This document shows positions 14,557 through 21,663 of a stretch of DNA of 64,000 nucleotides, in pieces. Position numbers and translations under genes: made by a program. A model generated the notes under the pieces. It did not search any database and had not been told where the DNA came from. It saw only the letters and a list, made by a program, of their open reading frames with translations. Source of the DNA: Agarivorans aestuarii (GTDB taxonomy: Bacteria > Pseudomonadota > Gammaproteobacteria > Enterobacterales > Celerinatantimonadaceae); contig NZ_AP023033.1 of assembly GCF_019670125.1 (NCBI RefSeq), forward strand, positions 2,965,001 to 3,029,000, in the 5' to 3' direction. Every line of letters starts with the position of its first letter. The stretch's first letter is position 1.

Positions 14557-14585
14557 TGGCGTTCATCTTAAATCGATGAACGCCA
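14557..14585. terminator. Bidirectional terminator between GNAT and peroxidase genes
   Basis: An 11-bp stem (TGGCGTTCATC / GATGAACGCCA) around a 7-base loop lies between two converging genes. A-rich sequence precedes it, giving a T run on the minus strand. Confidence 0.75.
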
Positions 14586-14604
14586 ACTAATAAGCTTGGT
14601 TAAA

Positions 14605-15480
14605 CTAAAGCTGTAGGTAGCTTAAATCTAGCTGCTCACCGTCTACTGGTGGGCACCAGTAATAAGCGGTGCTTAGTGGGCGGCTAAATTCAAACAAGCC
14701 ATCTTCAATACCATCTTCACAGCCCAGCATACGTTTTAGCTGCGCCTCAAAAGGGTAAAAGCTGTTAGCGAAACACACAAAGTTTAAACCACAATCTTGC
14801 TGCTCTATCCAAGGTAAGCTGCGGCGTAACATAAAGGCTTCTGGAGTAAAGCTCTCTTGAGCCGTACGACGCACGTGAGCTGAAGGTGGCGACTCCGGAA
14901 ATTCGACATTATCACTTTTACGACGGCCAATAATATCATCTTGATGTTTGCTAGGCAGGCTATTGAAATGCTTAAGCTGATGTTGCCACTTTTGCACCGC
15001 TAGCATGGTTGAACCAGCAATGCCCTTCTCGCCAGTTAAGGCTACCACTTGCTCAGCGTTGTCTTCTGGATTTTCGGTGCCATCTACGTAACCCGATAGA
15101 TCTCGCCCTTCTCGGTGACAAAAGCCATCTACTTGTTCGTTTAAACTAAAGCTTGGCACTAAAACATCTAACCACTCTTGCACACGCAGCATCACTTCAC
15201 CAGGATCGCTGCCACTTACTCGCAGCCATAAATCATCTTGGTTAGCTGGACTGGTGCGTTTTGGCCCTTGAATACTCTCGGCACTCTTTACACCTTCTAC
15301 AACAGTGTTATTCATAGCGAGCAATGGCTGGCCAAAACCAATCACCGTATCTTCTGCTCGGTAAAGCGCTTGAATTTGACTCAAACAATCAGCTAAGGCC
15401 TCACGGTCAACAAGACTAAAGCGCAAAAAACTAGCATGATGCTGTTGGGACTTAAGAATAAGAGGTTGAACTAACGACAT
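14605..15480 (-). CDS. Dye-decolorizing (DyP) type heme peroxidase
   Basis: The 291-residue protein has the family GXXDG signature (DLSGYVDGTENPEDN) that places the distal Asp. Further on come the HVRRTAQESF segment and RRSLPWIEQQDCGLNFVCFANS, as in class B DyP and YfeX proteins. The length is close to YfeX (about 300). There is no Tat signal, so it is cytosolic, and no encapsulin gene is adjacent. It probably uses hydrogen peroxide to oxidise porphyrinogens or other small substrates. Confidence 0.93.
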   Translation of the reverse strand: MSLVQPLILKSQQHHASFLRFSLVDREALADCLSQIQALYRAEDTVIGFGQPLLAMNNTVVEGVKSAESIQGPKRTSPANQDDLWLRVSGSDPGEVMLRVQEWLDVLVPSFSLNEQVDGFCHREGRDLSGYVDGTENPEDNAEQVVALTGEKGIAGSTMLAVQKWQHQLKHFNSLPSKHQDDIIGRRKSDNVEFPESPPSAHVRRTAQESFTPEAFMLRRSLPWIEQQDCGLNFVCFANSFYPFEAQLKRMLGCEDGIEDGLFEFSRPLSTAYYWCPPVDGEQLDLSYLQL

Positions 15481-15570
15481 AAAAGTTTCTCATTTAACAA
15501 TCACTGCCTAGCAGTATAAGAAATTTTGTCGGAAAGTAATTTGATGCGGGGTAAATATTTTTTAAAACGA

Positions 15571-15605
15571 AAAATGCCTGATGCTTTTAAGCTATCAGGC
15601 ATTTT
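15571..15605 (-). terminator. Intrinsic terminator of the first micro-gene
   Basis: A 12-bp stem AAAATGCCTGAT / ATCAGGCATTTT, followed on the minus strand by more T. It lies about 100 bases past the stop of the 30-codon gene. The core GCCTGA/TCAGGC stem is shared with the terminator of the second micro-gene. Confidence 0.85.
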
Positions 15606-15703
15606 AGAACATTTGACTCATAGTGTATTCTCGCTCAGTTGACTGTCACTCTCTCGGCATTGCGAAAGGCTAAGTGCTAAGCCCACATGTTCAAATGTGA
15701 GGA

Positions 15704-15796
15704 TTAACGGTGTAGGTTGTTAGAATCTGTTGCTTTGTAATCCGCAGCTTTAGTGAAGTAGTAAGTTGTATATAAAGAACCAAAGTAATCAAACAT
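15704..15796 (-). CDS. 30-residue small protein, paralog A
   Basis: This very short gene is supported by four things. The ribosome site is strong (AGGAGA, 7 bases before ATG). Residues 1-20, MFDYFGSLYTTYYFTKAADY, match 16 of 20 with the small protein at 16114-16212, and both end in (L/I)HR-stop. Several codon differences between the two are silent (TAC/TAT, TTA/CTT, TTC/TTT), which points to selection on the peptide. It has its own promoter and terminator. The peptide is aromatic-rich (six Tyr, three Phe) and not clearly a membrane segment. The function is unknown. The RNA has a roughly 100-base 3' UTR, so it could also act as a regulatory RNA. Confidence 0.8.
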   Translation of the reverse strand: MFDYFGSLYTTYYFTKAADYKATDSNNLHR

Positions 15797-15823
15797 AGTG
15801 TTTCTCCTAGAAACCAATAAAAG

Positions 15824-15874
15824 TGTGAACCAGCTCACGGAAAGAATAATAATGTGACGCAAGTCACATTGCAA
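15824..15874 (-). promoter_or_regulatory. Promoter of micro-gene A with two CRP-type dyads
   Basis: On the minus strand, TTGCAA (15869-15874) and TATTAT (15846-15851) form a promoter with a 17-base spacer. The spacer is filled by a perfect CRP-type dyad, AATGTGA-N6-TCACATT (15851-15870). A second, weaker dyad (TGTGA-N6-TCACG, 15824-15839) covers the expected transcription start. Sites in these places would repress and not activate. FNR-type half-sites (TTGAT) are absent. Confidence 0.7.
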
Positions 15875-15952
15875 GCTTGTTTTAGAGTTTTTGCTAAAAT
15901 AATTTGTTCAGGAAACGAACAAGACGGGAAGCGCGGGGAAAAGAATAAAAAA

Positions 15953-15981
15953 TGCCTGAAGGAGCGAGCTCGTTTCAGGCA
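15953..15981 (-). terminator. Intrinsic terminator of the second micro-gene
   Basis: The stem TGCCTGAA / TTCAGGCA, with GAGC/GCTC pairing in the loop, is followed on the minus strand by TTTTTTATTCTTTT. It lies about 130 bases past the 32-codon gene. Confidence 0.88.
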
Positions 15982-16113
15982 CTGGGGTTAACTTGATTCA
16001 TTACTATTATCTCTGCTGTCGTTTACCTTGCTCTAAGCACCCGAAACGAACATAAGTTGATAATGCTGAACCAATGATCGGATGAAGAACCATATATCCA
16101 CCTATAGCTAATC

Positions 16114-16212
16114 TTAACGGTGAATATCTTTGCGAGTTTCGCAATAAAAGTTGTAATCATCAGCTTTAGTAAAATAATACGACGAGTAAAGTGCACCAAA
16201 ATAATCAAACAT
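16114..16212 (-). CDS. 32-residue small protein, paralog B
   Basis: This is the sister of the small gene at 15704-15796: it begins MFDYFGALYSSYYFTKADDY and ends DIHR. It has the same ribosome site (AGGAGA, 7 bases before ATG) and the same control layout upstream. The C-terminal third differs and contains one Cys. The two genes lie 317 bases apart in the same direction, each with its own promoter and terminator, so this is a duplicated transcription unit and not an operon. The function is unknown. The layout recalls CRP-repressed dual-function RNAs of vibrios (VcdRP, with a peptide of about 29 residues), but homology is not shown here. Confidence 0.8.
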   Translation of the reverse strand: MFDYFGALYSSYYFTKADDYNFYCETRKDIHR

Positions 16213-16257
16213 AGTCTTTCTCCTAAGTATTTAAAATCATTAGTGTCTCAAATCAAA

Positions 16258-16307
16258 CGTGATCCAAGTCACGCCTATAATTTAGTGTGACACTGGTCAC
16301 ATTTCAA
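16258..16307 (-). promoter_or_regulatory. Promoter of micro-gene B with two CRP-type dyads
   Basis: The layout is the same as for paralog A. TTGAAA (16302-16307) and TAAATT (16279-16284) flank a 17-base spacer holding TGTGA-N6-TCACA (16286-16301). A second dyad CGTGA-N6-TCACG (16258-16273) lies over the expected start. Dyad centres are 28 bases apart here and 29 in paralog A. Confidence 0.7.
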
Positions 16308-16456
16308 GTGACAATTTCATTAAAACCGAAGTTTACCTAGATATGTTGCTGAAAGGATTTTCACCGCTACTCAATCACTATAAATCACTAAATAATCTCT
16401 ATTCTCAAAATTTACCACCAAAGCTAAAACGTCGCCGATTAGCGACAAAATCTATA

Positions 16457-16903
16457 TTATTCAGTAATATAGCGAGAAATCGCCAATTCTAGCTGTTGCT
16501 GTTCTTGGCAATTACCACAATATTTTTCTAATAGCGCTAAGTTTTGCTCTGCTCGCGCTAACTCTTGCAGACTCAAGTACAGCTCTCCCGAATACTCTAA
16601 AGCGCCAAGATGAGAAGGTTTGATAGACAAGGCTTGTTGATAAGCATACAAAGCTTGCTGGTAGTGGCCTTGCTTACGCAGGCTGAAGCCTAGTAAGTTC
16701 CATGCGTCGGCTGATCGGCGACCCTTTTTGCTTTGCAGGTAATCACTAAGCCATATACTGGCTTCAAGATAATTTTGCTCGCTAAGCATGGCTTCAGCTG
16801 CGCTGAGTGGTGAACTAGCCAGTTGAGTTTCATAACGGCCACTTCCAGCAGCGTGCGCTTGCGAGGCCATTAATAGGCTAAGCAGCAGAGTAACAAGTTT
16901 CAT
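16457..16903 (-). CDS. Periplasmic TPR-repeat protein
   Basis: The 148-residue protein has a signal peptide (MKLVTLLLSLLMASQAHA) and then about three TPR units (YLEASIWLSDYL, DAWNLLGFSLRKQGHYQQAL, HLGALEYSGELYLSLQELARA). The start at 16903 is chosen because AAGGAA lies 6 bases before it and the signal peptide begins there; an upstream in-frame start adds 15 residues from inside the neighbouring repeat element. Two cysteines near the end (YCGNC) could bind metal or form a disulfide. TPR proteins hold partners together; the partner is unknown. The gene stands alone. Confidence 0.8.
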   Translation of the reverse strand: MKLVTLLLSLLMASQAHAAGSGRYETQLASSPLSAAEAMLSEQNYLEASIWLSDYLQSKKGRRSADAWNLLGFSLRKQGHYQQALYAYQQALSIKPSHLGALEYSGELYLSLQELARAEQNLALLEKYCGNCQEQQQLELAISRYITE

Positions 16904-16918
16904 GGTTATTTCCTTATT

Positions 16919-17084
16919 TGATACCAATCGTACTAAATAACGTGTCATTCAATCTGGCTAAAAATCTCGATAACTGTCTTAGAATTTTTGATTGTAGAAT
17001 AACTACTTATCGAAGAATCCTGCCTCATTCTCGAGTATTTTTTCTGCGCTATTTCTGATCACTTACTTAGTGTGATTGGTATTA
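16919..17084. mobile_element. MITE-like element with imperfect terminal inverted repeats
   Basis: The ends are inverted copies of each other: TGATACCAATCGTACTAA on the left, and TAATACCAATCACACTAA read from the right end. The match continues for several bases inward. The 166-bp interior holds no ORF. Short palindromic elements ending in ATACCAATC are common in marine gammaproteobacteria. It lies directly before the TPR gene, whose promoter must be inside or next to it. Confidence 0.6.
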
Positions 17085-17182
17085 GATATGTACCTAAAGT
17101 ACAGCGACAAGGCTTAACAAGTTCAAAGAGTGGTGAGGAAGTAATGCTGATAGGCTAGTTTTAGTAGAGGCTTAAAAAGCAA

Positions 17183-17206
17183 AAAACCCCGCCGCAGCGA
17201 GGTTTT
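17183..17206 (-). terminator. Terminator of pstS
   Basis: A GC-rich hairpin with AAAACC and GGTTTT arms around GCCGCAGC is followed on the minus strand by TTTTTTGC. It lies 19 bases past the pstS stop. Confidence 0.85.
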
Positions 17207-17225
17207 ATTATTAACTACTCTCAGA

Positions 17226-18200
17226 TTATAGAGAGATACCTAATTTTTCTAGGTCAGCCATAACTACTTTTGAAGGTAGTGGTACGTAACCGTCTTTAGC
17301 AACAATTGTTTGACCTGTTTTAGACAGAATCATTTTTAGGAACTCACGCTCCATTGGTGCTAATGGCTTGTTAGGGTGCTTGTTAACGTAAACGTATAAG
17401 AAGCGAGATAGTGGGTACTTACCAGTAGCGGCGTTGTCTAAAGTAGCTTCAATGTAGTCGTTACCTTTCTTGGCAAGAGCAACAGCTTTAACACCAGACG
17501 TTTTGTAACCGATACCTGAGTAACCGATAGCGTTCAAAGAAGAAGATACAGACTGAACAACTGAAGCAGAACCAGGCTGTTCGTTTACAGTGTTCTTGAA
17601 GTCACCCTTACAAAGTGCTTTCTTCTTGAAGTAGCCGTAAGTACCAGATACTGAATTACGGCCGAACAATTGAATGTCTTTATCAGCCCAAGAACCTTCT
17701 AGACCAACTTGGCTCCAACGGTCAGCAACAGCGTTCTCACCACACTTAAGAGTAGAAGAGAAGATAGCGTCAACTTGAGCAAGGTTTAAACCTTCGATTG
17801 GGTTGTCTTTATGAACAAATACAGCCAATGCGTCGATAGCTACGCGAACTGGAGTTGGCTTGTAACCGAAGCGCTTTTCGAAAGCTTCTATTTCTTTGCT
17901 CTTCATTTGACGGCTCATAGGGCCGAACTGAGAAGTACCTTCAGTTAGAGCTGGAGGAGCAGTAGAAGAACCAGCAGCTTGAATTTGTACGTTTACGTTA
18001 GGGTATTCACGCTTAAACTCTTCAGCCCACAAAGTCATCATGTTGGCTAAAGTATCAGAACCTACAGATGAAAGGTTACCTGAAACACCAGTTGTTTTCT
18101 TGTATTCAGGAAGAGTGGCATCCAGGCCAGCTGCAAGTACGGTAGTTGTTACCAATGAGGCAGAAATAGCTACTGCACTAAGCAATTTTTTAAATGTCAT
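17226..18200 (-). CDS. pstS: Phosphate-binding periplasmic protein PstS
   Basis: The 324-residue protein has a signal peptide (ending TTTVLAAG). Phosphate-binding protein motifs follow: [42 protein letters not shown], and [17 protein letters not shown]-like, seen as [20 protein letters not shown]. It captures phosphate for the PstCAB transporter, whose genes are not in this window. The start at 18200 has GGAG 7 bases upstream. A Pho box and a TATAAT -10 lie just upstream, so it should be strongly induced by PhoB when phosphate is low. Confidence 0.93.
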   Translation of the reverse strand: MTFKKLLSAVAISASLVTTTVLAAGLDATLPEYKKTTGVSGNLSSVGSDTLANMMTLWAEEFKREYPNVNVQIQAAGSSTAPPALTEGTSQFGPMSRQMKSKEIEAFEKRFGYKPTPVRVAIDALAVFVHKDNPIEGLNLAQVDAIFSSTLKCGENAVADRWSQVGLEGSWADKDIQLFGRNSVSGTYGYFKKKALCKGDFKNTVNEQPGSASVVQSVSSSLNAIGYSGIGYKTSGVKAVALAKKGNDYIEATLDNAATGKYPLSRFLYVYVNKHPNKPLAPMEREFLKMILSKTGQTIVAKDGYVPLPSKVVMADLEKLGISL

Positions 18201-18264
18201 CTTTATCTCCATAAATGACGCGTTGAGTTATTTTCGTCATGTAGTATTGGTGAATTCGATGACA

Positions 18265-18298
18265 ATTATATTTCTGCAGTGTGACAGTTATATGTCAG
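18265..18298 (-). promoter_or_regulatory. Pho box and -10 of the pstS promoter
   Basis: On the minus strand CTGACATATAACTGTCAC (18281-18298) differs from the consensus CTGTCATAWAWCTGTCAY at one position. Ten bases later comes TATAAT (18265-18270), the expected place for a PhoB-activated -10. Confidence 0.88.
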
Positions 18299-18343
18299 TC
18301 TATTATTTTCGTAAAAAAACTGTCTTTTTTGCCAAGCCTTAAG

Positions 18344-18370
18344 AATAAGCAATTGAATTAATTGCTTATT
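18344..18370. repeat. 11-bp inverted repeat upstream of the Pho box
   Basis: AATAAGCAATT and AATTGCTTATT flank a 5-base loop. It is AT-rich and lies between the pstS control region and the alginate lyase terminator; its role is unclear. Confidence 0.4.
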
Positions 18371-18412
18371 AAATAAGGAAATAAATAGTGTTTTTTTGAT
18401 GAAAGGACTGGA

Positions 18413-18441
18413 AAAGCTCGGCAGATAGTCTGCCGAGCTTT
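18413..18441. terminator. Terminator of the alginate lyase gene
   Basis: A 13-bp perfect stem AAAGCTCGGCAGA / TCTGCCGAGCTTT with a 3-base loop lies just past the minus-strand stop at 18448. T-rich sequence follows on either strand. Confidence 0.9.
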
Positions 18442-18447
18442 TTATTT

Positions 18448-19920
18448 TTAAGGATTGTAACCTTGATGAGTATTGCTTAGTGCATAGAAAGTGGCTTGAA
18501 CGTAGTCATCAACATCGCCAGATTTATTTTGATTGTATACCCCAGCTTTAAAGTACATATATTGGTCTGGGTCATCGTAAGCGCTATCGCTCATATCATA
18601 GCTAGCAGAAACGTCAGCTTTACCCTCACGAATAATGGTAACGCTTAGGGTATTAGCGACAACTTTAATCCGATAGCTAAATTTCTCATCTAGCGCGATA
18701 CCATCGGAAGGATTGCTAGCGGTATTACTTCTGCTACCTATCATCTCCACCCAATCATCATCAGATTGATTTCGCGACTCATGAGCAAAATAGATAGCCC
18801 CTTTATCGTTGTTAGGCAACTTACGGTAATAAAGACGAATCGGCTCATCATCATTAGCATGAATTTGACCAATGATTACTCGACCAATTTGATAATCTTC
18901 CCCGGTAGTTGTGACATGGTTTACCGCCAATGTGGCAAACAGTTCACCGTTCACTCCTCCCGCATTATTTTGCGCGCTGCTAGGCGCACTAGAAAATACC
19001 CAGTTGTTTTTATTTACACCTTGGGTACTTATGCTGGTATCACCACGTCGTAGCATTTCACGTAACTCGGTACGAACATAAGTAGTATTTGCGGAGGTTT
19101 TATAACCATAGATAGGGGTTTTGAATACCATACCACCATCGGCTCCGGTATAAAAATACTCGCTGTTCTCATACCCATTGTTTAGCTCAGATTCTTTAAT
19201 CGAGTCTGCAGTGCCAGAGTTATCGGTATCAGTAGGTATGCTCAAATACCAATCTTGTAAGTCAAAGTTGCCTGATGGCGGTAAAGATGGGTTAAGGTCT
19301 TCAACCGGTTCGGTAATAACTTCGTCGTTACAGCCTTCTGCAGTCACTTCAATGACACTGTTCCAATTACTCTCTGAGTTGCCGTTGCCGGTTAAGCGCA
19401 AGTATTGAACGTTTTCAATTAACTCATCTGTTAGTGTAATCACTTCGGCACTGCCGGTAGCTTTGTCAGACATTCCGCCTGTCACTACATCCTGCCACTG
19501 CAGATTATCGGTAGAAATTGCTAAGTCATAATAGGCAAAACGACTAGTATTGTTCAGCCAATAAAGGTTAATGCTCGTAACAATTGAAGGACTACTTAGG
19601 CTGTAGGTTATTTGCTTGCCAATCCCTTCCGATGACCAACGCGACTCACTGTCATAACTACCGTCGATAGAGCTCTCTGGCCCATAACCTACTTTATGGT
19701 TTCCATCATCACTGGCTTGGCTAATGCTCAATACTTTGGGGCTGAGGCAGCTTGGCTCTGTTGGGTCTGTGGGGGTCTCAGGATTAATTGGCTCTTCGGG
19801 AGTACTCGGTTCATTACCAGGATCAACCACACCGGCGGTATCAGAAGAACCGCCACAACCTGCTAAAGATAACAGCAGTACCAAGCCAAGGGGCTTTCCA
19901 ATCAACTTCATATTAAGCAT
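18448..19920 (-). CDS. PL7 alginate lyase lipoprotein with F5/8-type C (CBM32-like) domain
   Basis: The 490-residue protein has a lipoprotein signal (lipobox LAGC), a Pro/Thr/Glu linker (EEPINPETPTDPTEPS), a discoidin/CBM32-like domain (about 55-200) and a C-terminal PL7 domain. PL7 marks are YVRTELREMLR, the catalytic QIH in IIGQIHA, and YFKAGVYNQ. It splits alginate by beta-elimination and should be held on the outer membrane. Two nearby ATGs are possible starts (19920 and 19911); I chose the first for the weak GGAC before it. It sits between pstS and the mltF-like gene, although its substrate suggests no phosphate link. Confidence 0.93.
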   Translation of the reverse strand: MLNMKLIGKPLGLVLLLSLAGCGGSSDTAGVVDPGNEPSTPEEPINPETPTDPTEPSCLSPKVLSISQASDDGNHKVGYGPESSIDGSYDSESRWSSEGIGKQITYSLSSPSIVTSINLYWLNNTSRFAYYDLAISTDNLQWQDVVTGGMSDKATGSAEVITLTDELIENVQYLRLTGNGNSESNWNSVIEVTAEGCNDEVITEPVEDLNPSLPPSGNFDLQDWYLSIPTDTDNSGTADSIKESELNNGYENSEYFYTGADGGMVFKTPIYGYKTSANTTYVRTELREMLRRGDTSISTQGVNKNNWVFSSAPSSAQNNAGGVNGELFATLAVNHVTTTGEDYQIGRVIIGQIHANDDEPIRLYYRKLPNNDKGAIYFAHESRNQSDDDWVEMIGSRSNTASNPSDGIALDEKFSYRIKVVANTLSVTIIREGKADVSASYDMSDSAYDDPDQYMYFKAGVYNQNKSGDVDDYVQATFYALSNTHQGYNP

Positions 19921-20021
19921 TGTCCATAACAACTCACAAATGTATTACAATACTATATTTATGAGATAAATTTGGCAATCTACTCGCTAGAGCAAATTGC
20001 CAGCTTGTGAACTAGCTAAAA

Positions 20022-20045
20022 AAAGCGAGCATTTCTGCTCGCTTT
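20022..20045 (-). terminator. Terminator of the MltF-like gene
   Basis: A 10-bp stem AAAGCGAGCA / TGCTCGCTTT with a 4-base loop is followed by TTTTTT on the minus strand, 40 bases past the stop. Confidence 0.9.
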
Positions 20046-20084
20046 CCGTTTATCAAACTCACCTCAAACCAATTAAAATCGGCT

Positions 20085-21572
20085 TTACTCCTCTTCCCTG
20101 TCGCCCTCTAGATCTAGGGCTAAGGTATAGGCAATGTAATACTTGTAAACGTTGGATACATAACGCACTGTTTCTCGGCCAATAATACGCCCCGCAGCTA
20201 TTTCCACATTGCCAAACCATAGATTGGGATCTAAATTCATTTCTATTGTGAGCCGGCGCATTTTGTTCATTTTAGTGGGCCCAGCATTATAAGCCGCCCA
20301 AATAAGAGCCATCCGCTCACTATCCTCTATCCCTTCTTCATTGATGTAATGCTTACGCAACCAAGCCAAGTATTTAATTCCAGCCGCGATGTTTTGTTCA
20401 GGATCGCTTAAATCGCTATAGCCCATTTGTTTAGCGGTAGAGGGCAGCAGTTGCATAATGCCACGCGCTCCGCGATGGCTAACCTTGGTATTGTCTAAGC
20501 CAGACTCCTGATAACCTTGAGCAACAATTGCTAGGTAATCAAAGTCATATTCATTGGCATACTTTTTAAAGAAAGGCACATAACGATTAAAGCGCATTCT
20601 ATCTTCAGAATTGGCTAAACGATTGATCCAAGCGGTGTGGTCGAAGTAGCGATTAAGCAAAGTATTGCCGAGTAAACTGCCTTGTTTAACCTGCTTATTA
20701 ACAAACTCTTGTAAGTTCTCTTGTAACTTAGGGTTAGCTTTACGTACCGCCCAGCCTAAGCTTTGATTACGGCTGGTCGTGAGTTGTTTGTTTATCCGAA
20801 TGTCTTTAAATACTTTTTCCCATAAATGCGCTTTGTAATCATCGATAATGGTGTAAGGCATCACGCCGGCGTTCACCAGCTCCAAAATATCTTCAGACAA
20901 CAAATTACCATCGGCTTCGACTACTTTGATAGGTTTAACGCCGCGCATTTTTAAGGTGAAGTTAAGGGCTTTTAGATGCTCGGCATAGCTACTTCCATCC
21001 ATCACATAGACCTTTTTACCCGCTAGTTGCTTCCAACTTTCAACTGCTGGCGCATCTTTGTGGCTAACCAGAACTTCATTCACACCTTCGGCATTGCCTA
21101 AAGCAAAACGCAGTTGTTTTTTACGCTCGGGAGTTGCGGTTAAAAACGCGGCTACAATGTCCCCTCGCCCAGCTTCTAAGGCGGGAATAAGCTGGTCAAA
21201 ATGTACTGGCACAATTTTAACTTTGGTTTTTTCTACATCTCGCCTAATGCCTTGATTGAGAAACGCCTCGTACAAGTGCAGCAATTCGATTTGAATGCCA
21301 AGAGGACGGCCATCGGCTAAATGAAAATCTGACTTTCCGTAGGTGACCAGAGCACGAACAATTTTGCGCTGTTTAATTTCGGCTAGGTCGCCAACAAAAG
21401 GTTCGCGAATATAAAAAGGGAATTGCAGTAAATCACTGCTCTCTGGCAGATCTACTTCGTCTTCAACAGCGATGCTAGGCAAGGCCAATAAGCTGAGCCA
21501 AAGCATGGCTAGCAATAAAATACCCTTAGGGAAAAGACGCGGTAGCTTCAAAGGAATACCATTAAAAATCAA
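20085..21572 (-). CDS. MltF-type membrane-bound lytic transglycosylase
   Basis: The 495-residue protein has an N-terminal membrane/signal segment (GILLLAMLWLSLLALP), a family-3 solute-binding domain (about 65-310), then a goose-type lysozyme SLT domain. The catalytic Glu lies in GYQESGLDNTKVSHRGARGIMQLLPSTAKQMG, and the AAYNAGPTKM block follows. This order is that of MltF, which cleaves peptidoglycan and is controlled by its binding domain. The frame has no ATG before residue 22 and an in-frame stop four codons upstream, so a TTG at 21572 is the likely start; no clear ribosome site precedes it. Confidence 0.88.
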   Translation of the reverse strand: MIFNGIPLKLPRLFPKGILLLAMLWLSLLALPSIAVEDEVDLPESSDLLQFPFYIREPFVGDLAEIKQRKIVRALVTYGKSDFHLADGRPLGIQIELLHLYEAFLNQGIRRDVEKTKVKIVPVHFDQLIPALEAGRGDIVAAFLTATPERKKQLRFALGNAEGVNEVLVSHKDAPAVESWKQLAGKKVYVMDGSSYAEHLKALNFTLKMRGVKPIKVVEADGNLLSEDILELVNAGVMPYTIIDDYKAHLWEKVFKDIRINKQLTTSRNQSLGWAVRKANPKLQENLQEFVNKQVKQGSLLGNTLLNRYFDHTAWINRLANSEDRMRFNRYVPFFKKYANEYDFDYLAIVAQGYQESGLDNTKVSHRGARGIMQLLPSTAKQMGYSDLSDPEQNIAAGIKYLAWLRKHYINEEGIEDSERMALIWAAYNAGPTKMNKMRRLTIEMNLDPNLWFGNVEIAAGRIIGRETVRYVSNVYKYYIAYTLALDLEGDREEE

Positions 21573-21573
21573 A

Positions 21574-21591
21574 CTTATACTTCAGTATAAG
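21574..21591. repeat. 18-bp palindrome at the mltF-like start
   Basis: CTTATACT-TC-AGTATAAG is a perfect palindrome directly before the presumed TTG start. It may be an operator or a hairpin that hides the translation start. Confidence 0.45.
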
Positions 21592-21663
21592 CTCAAAGGT
21601 TAAAAAAGTATCAATAGAATTGAAAGCTGTGAAGCTAAGCGACTTGCCAGCTTCTCAGCCGGG

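Noticed and set aside
15851-15870. FNR-type site
   Set aside because: The half-sites are TGTGA with a 6-base gap, the CRP pattern; FNR has TTGAT with a 4-base gap.
16023-16208. 61-codon minus-strand frame over the second micro-gene
   Set aside because: It is out of frame with the 32-codon gene, which has the ribosome site and a paralog; this frame has neither.
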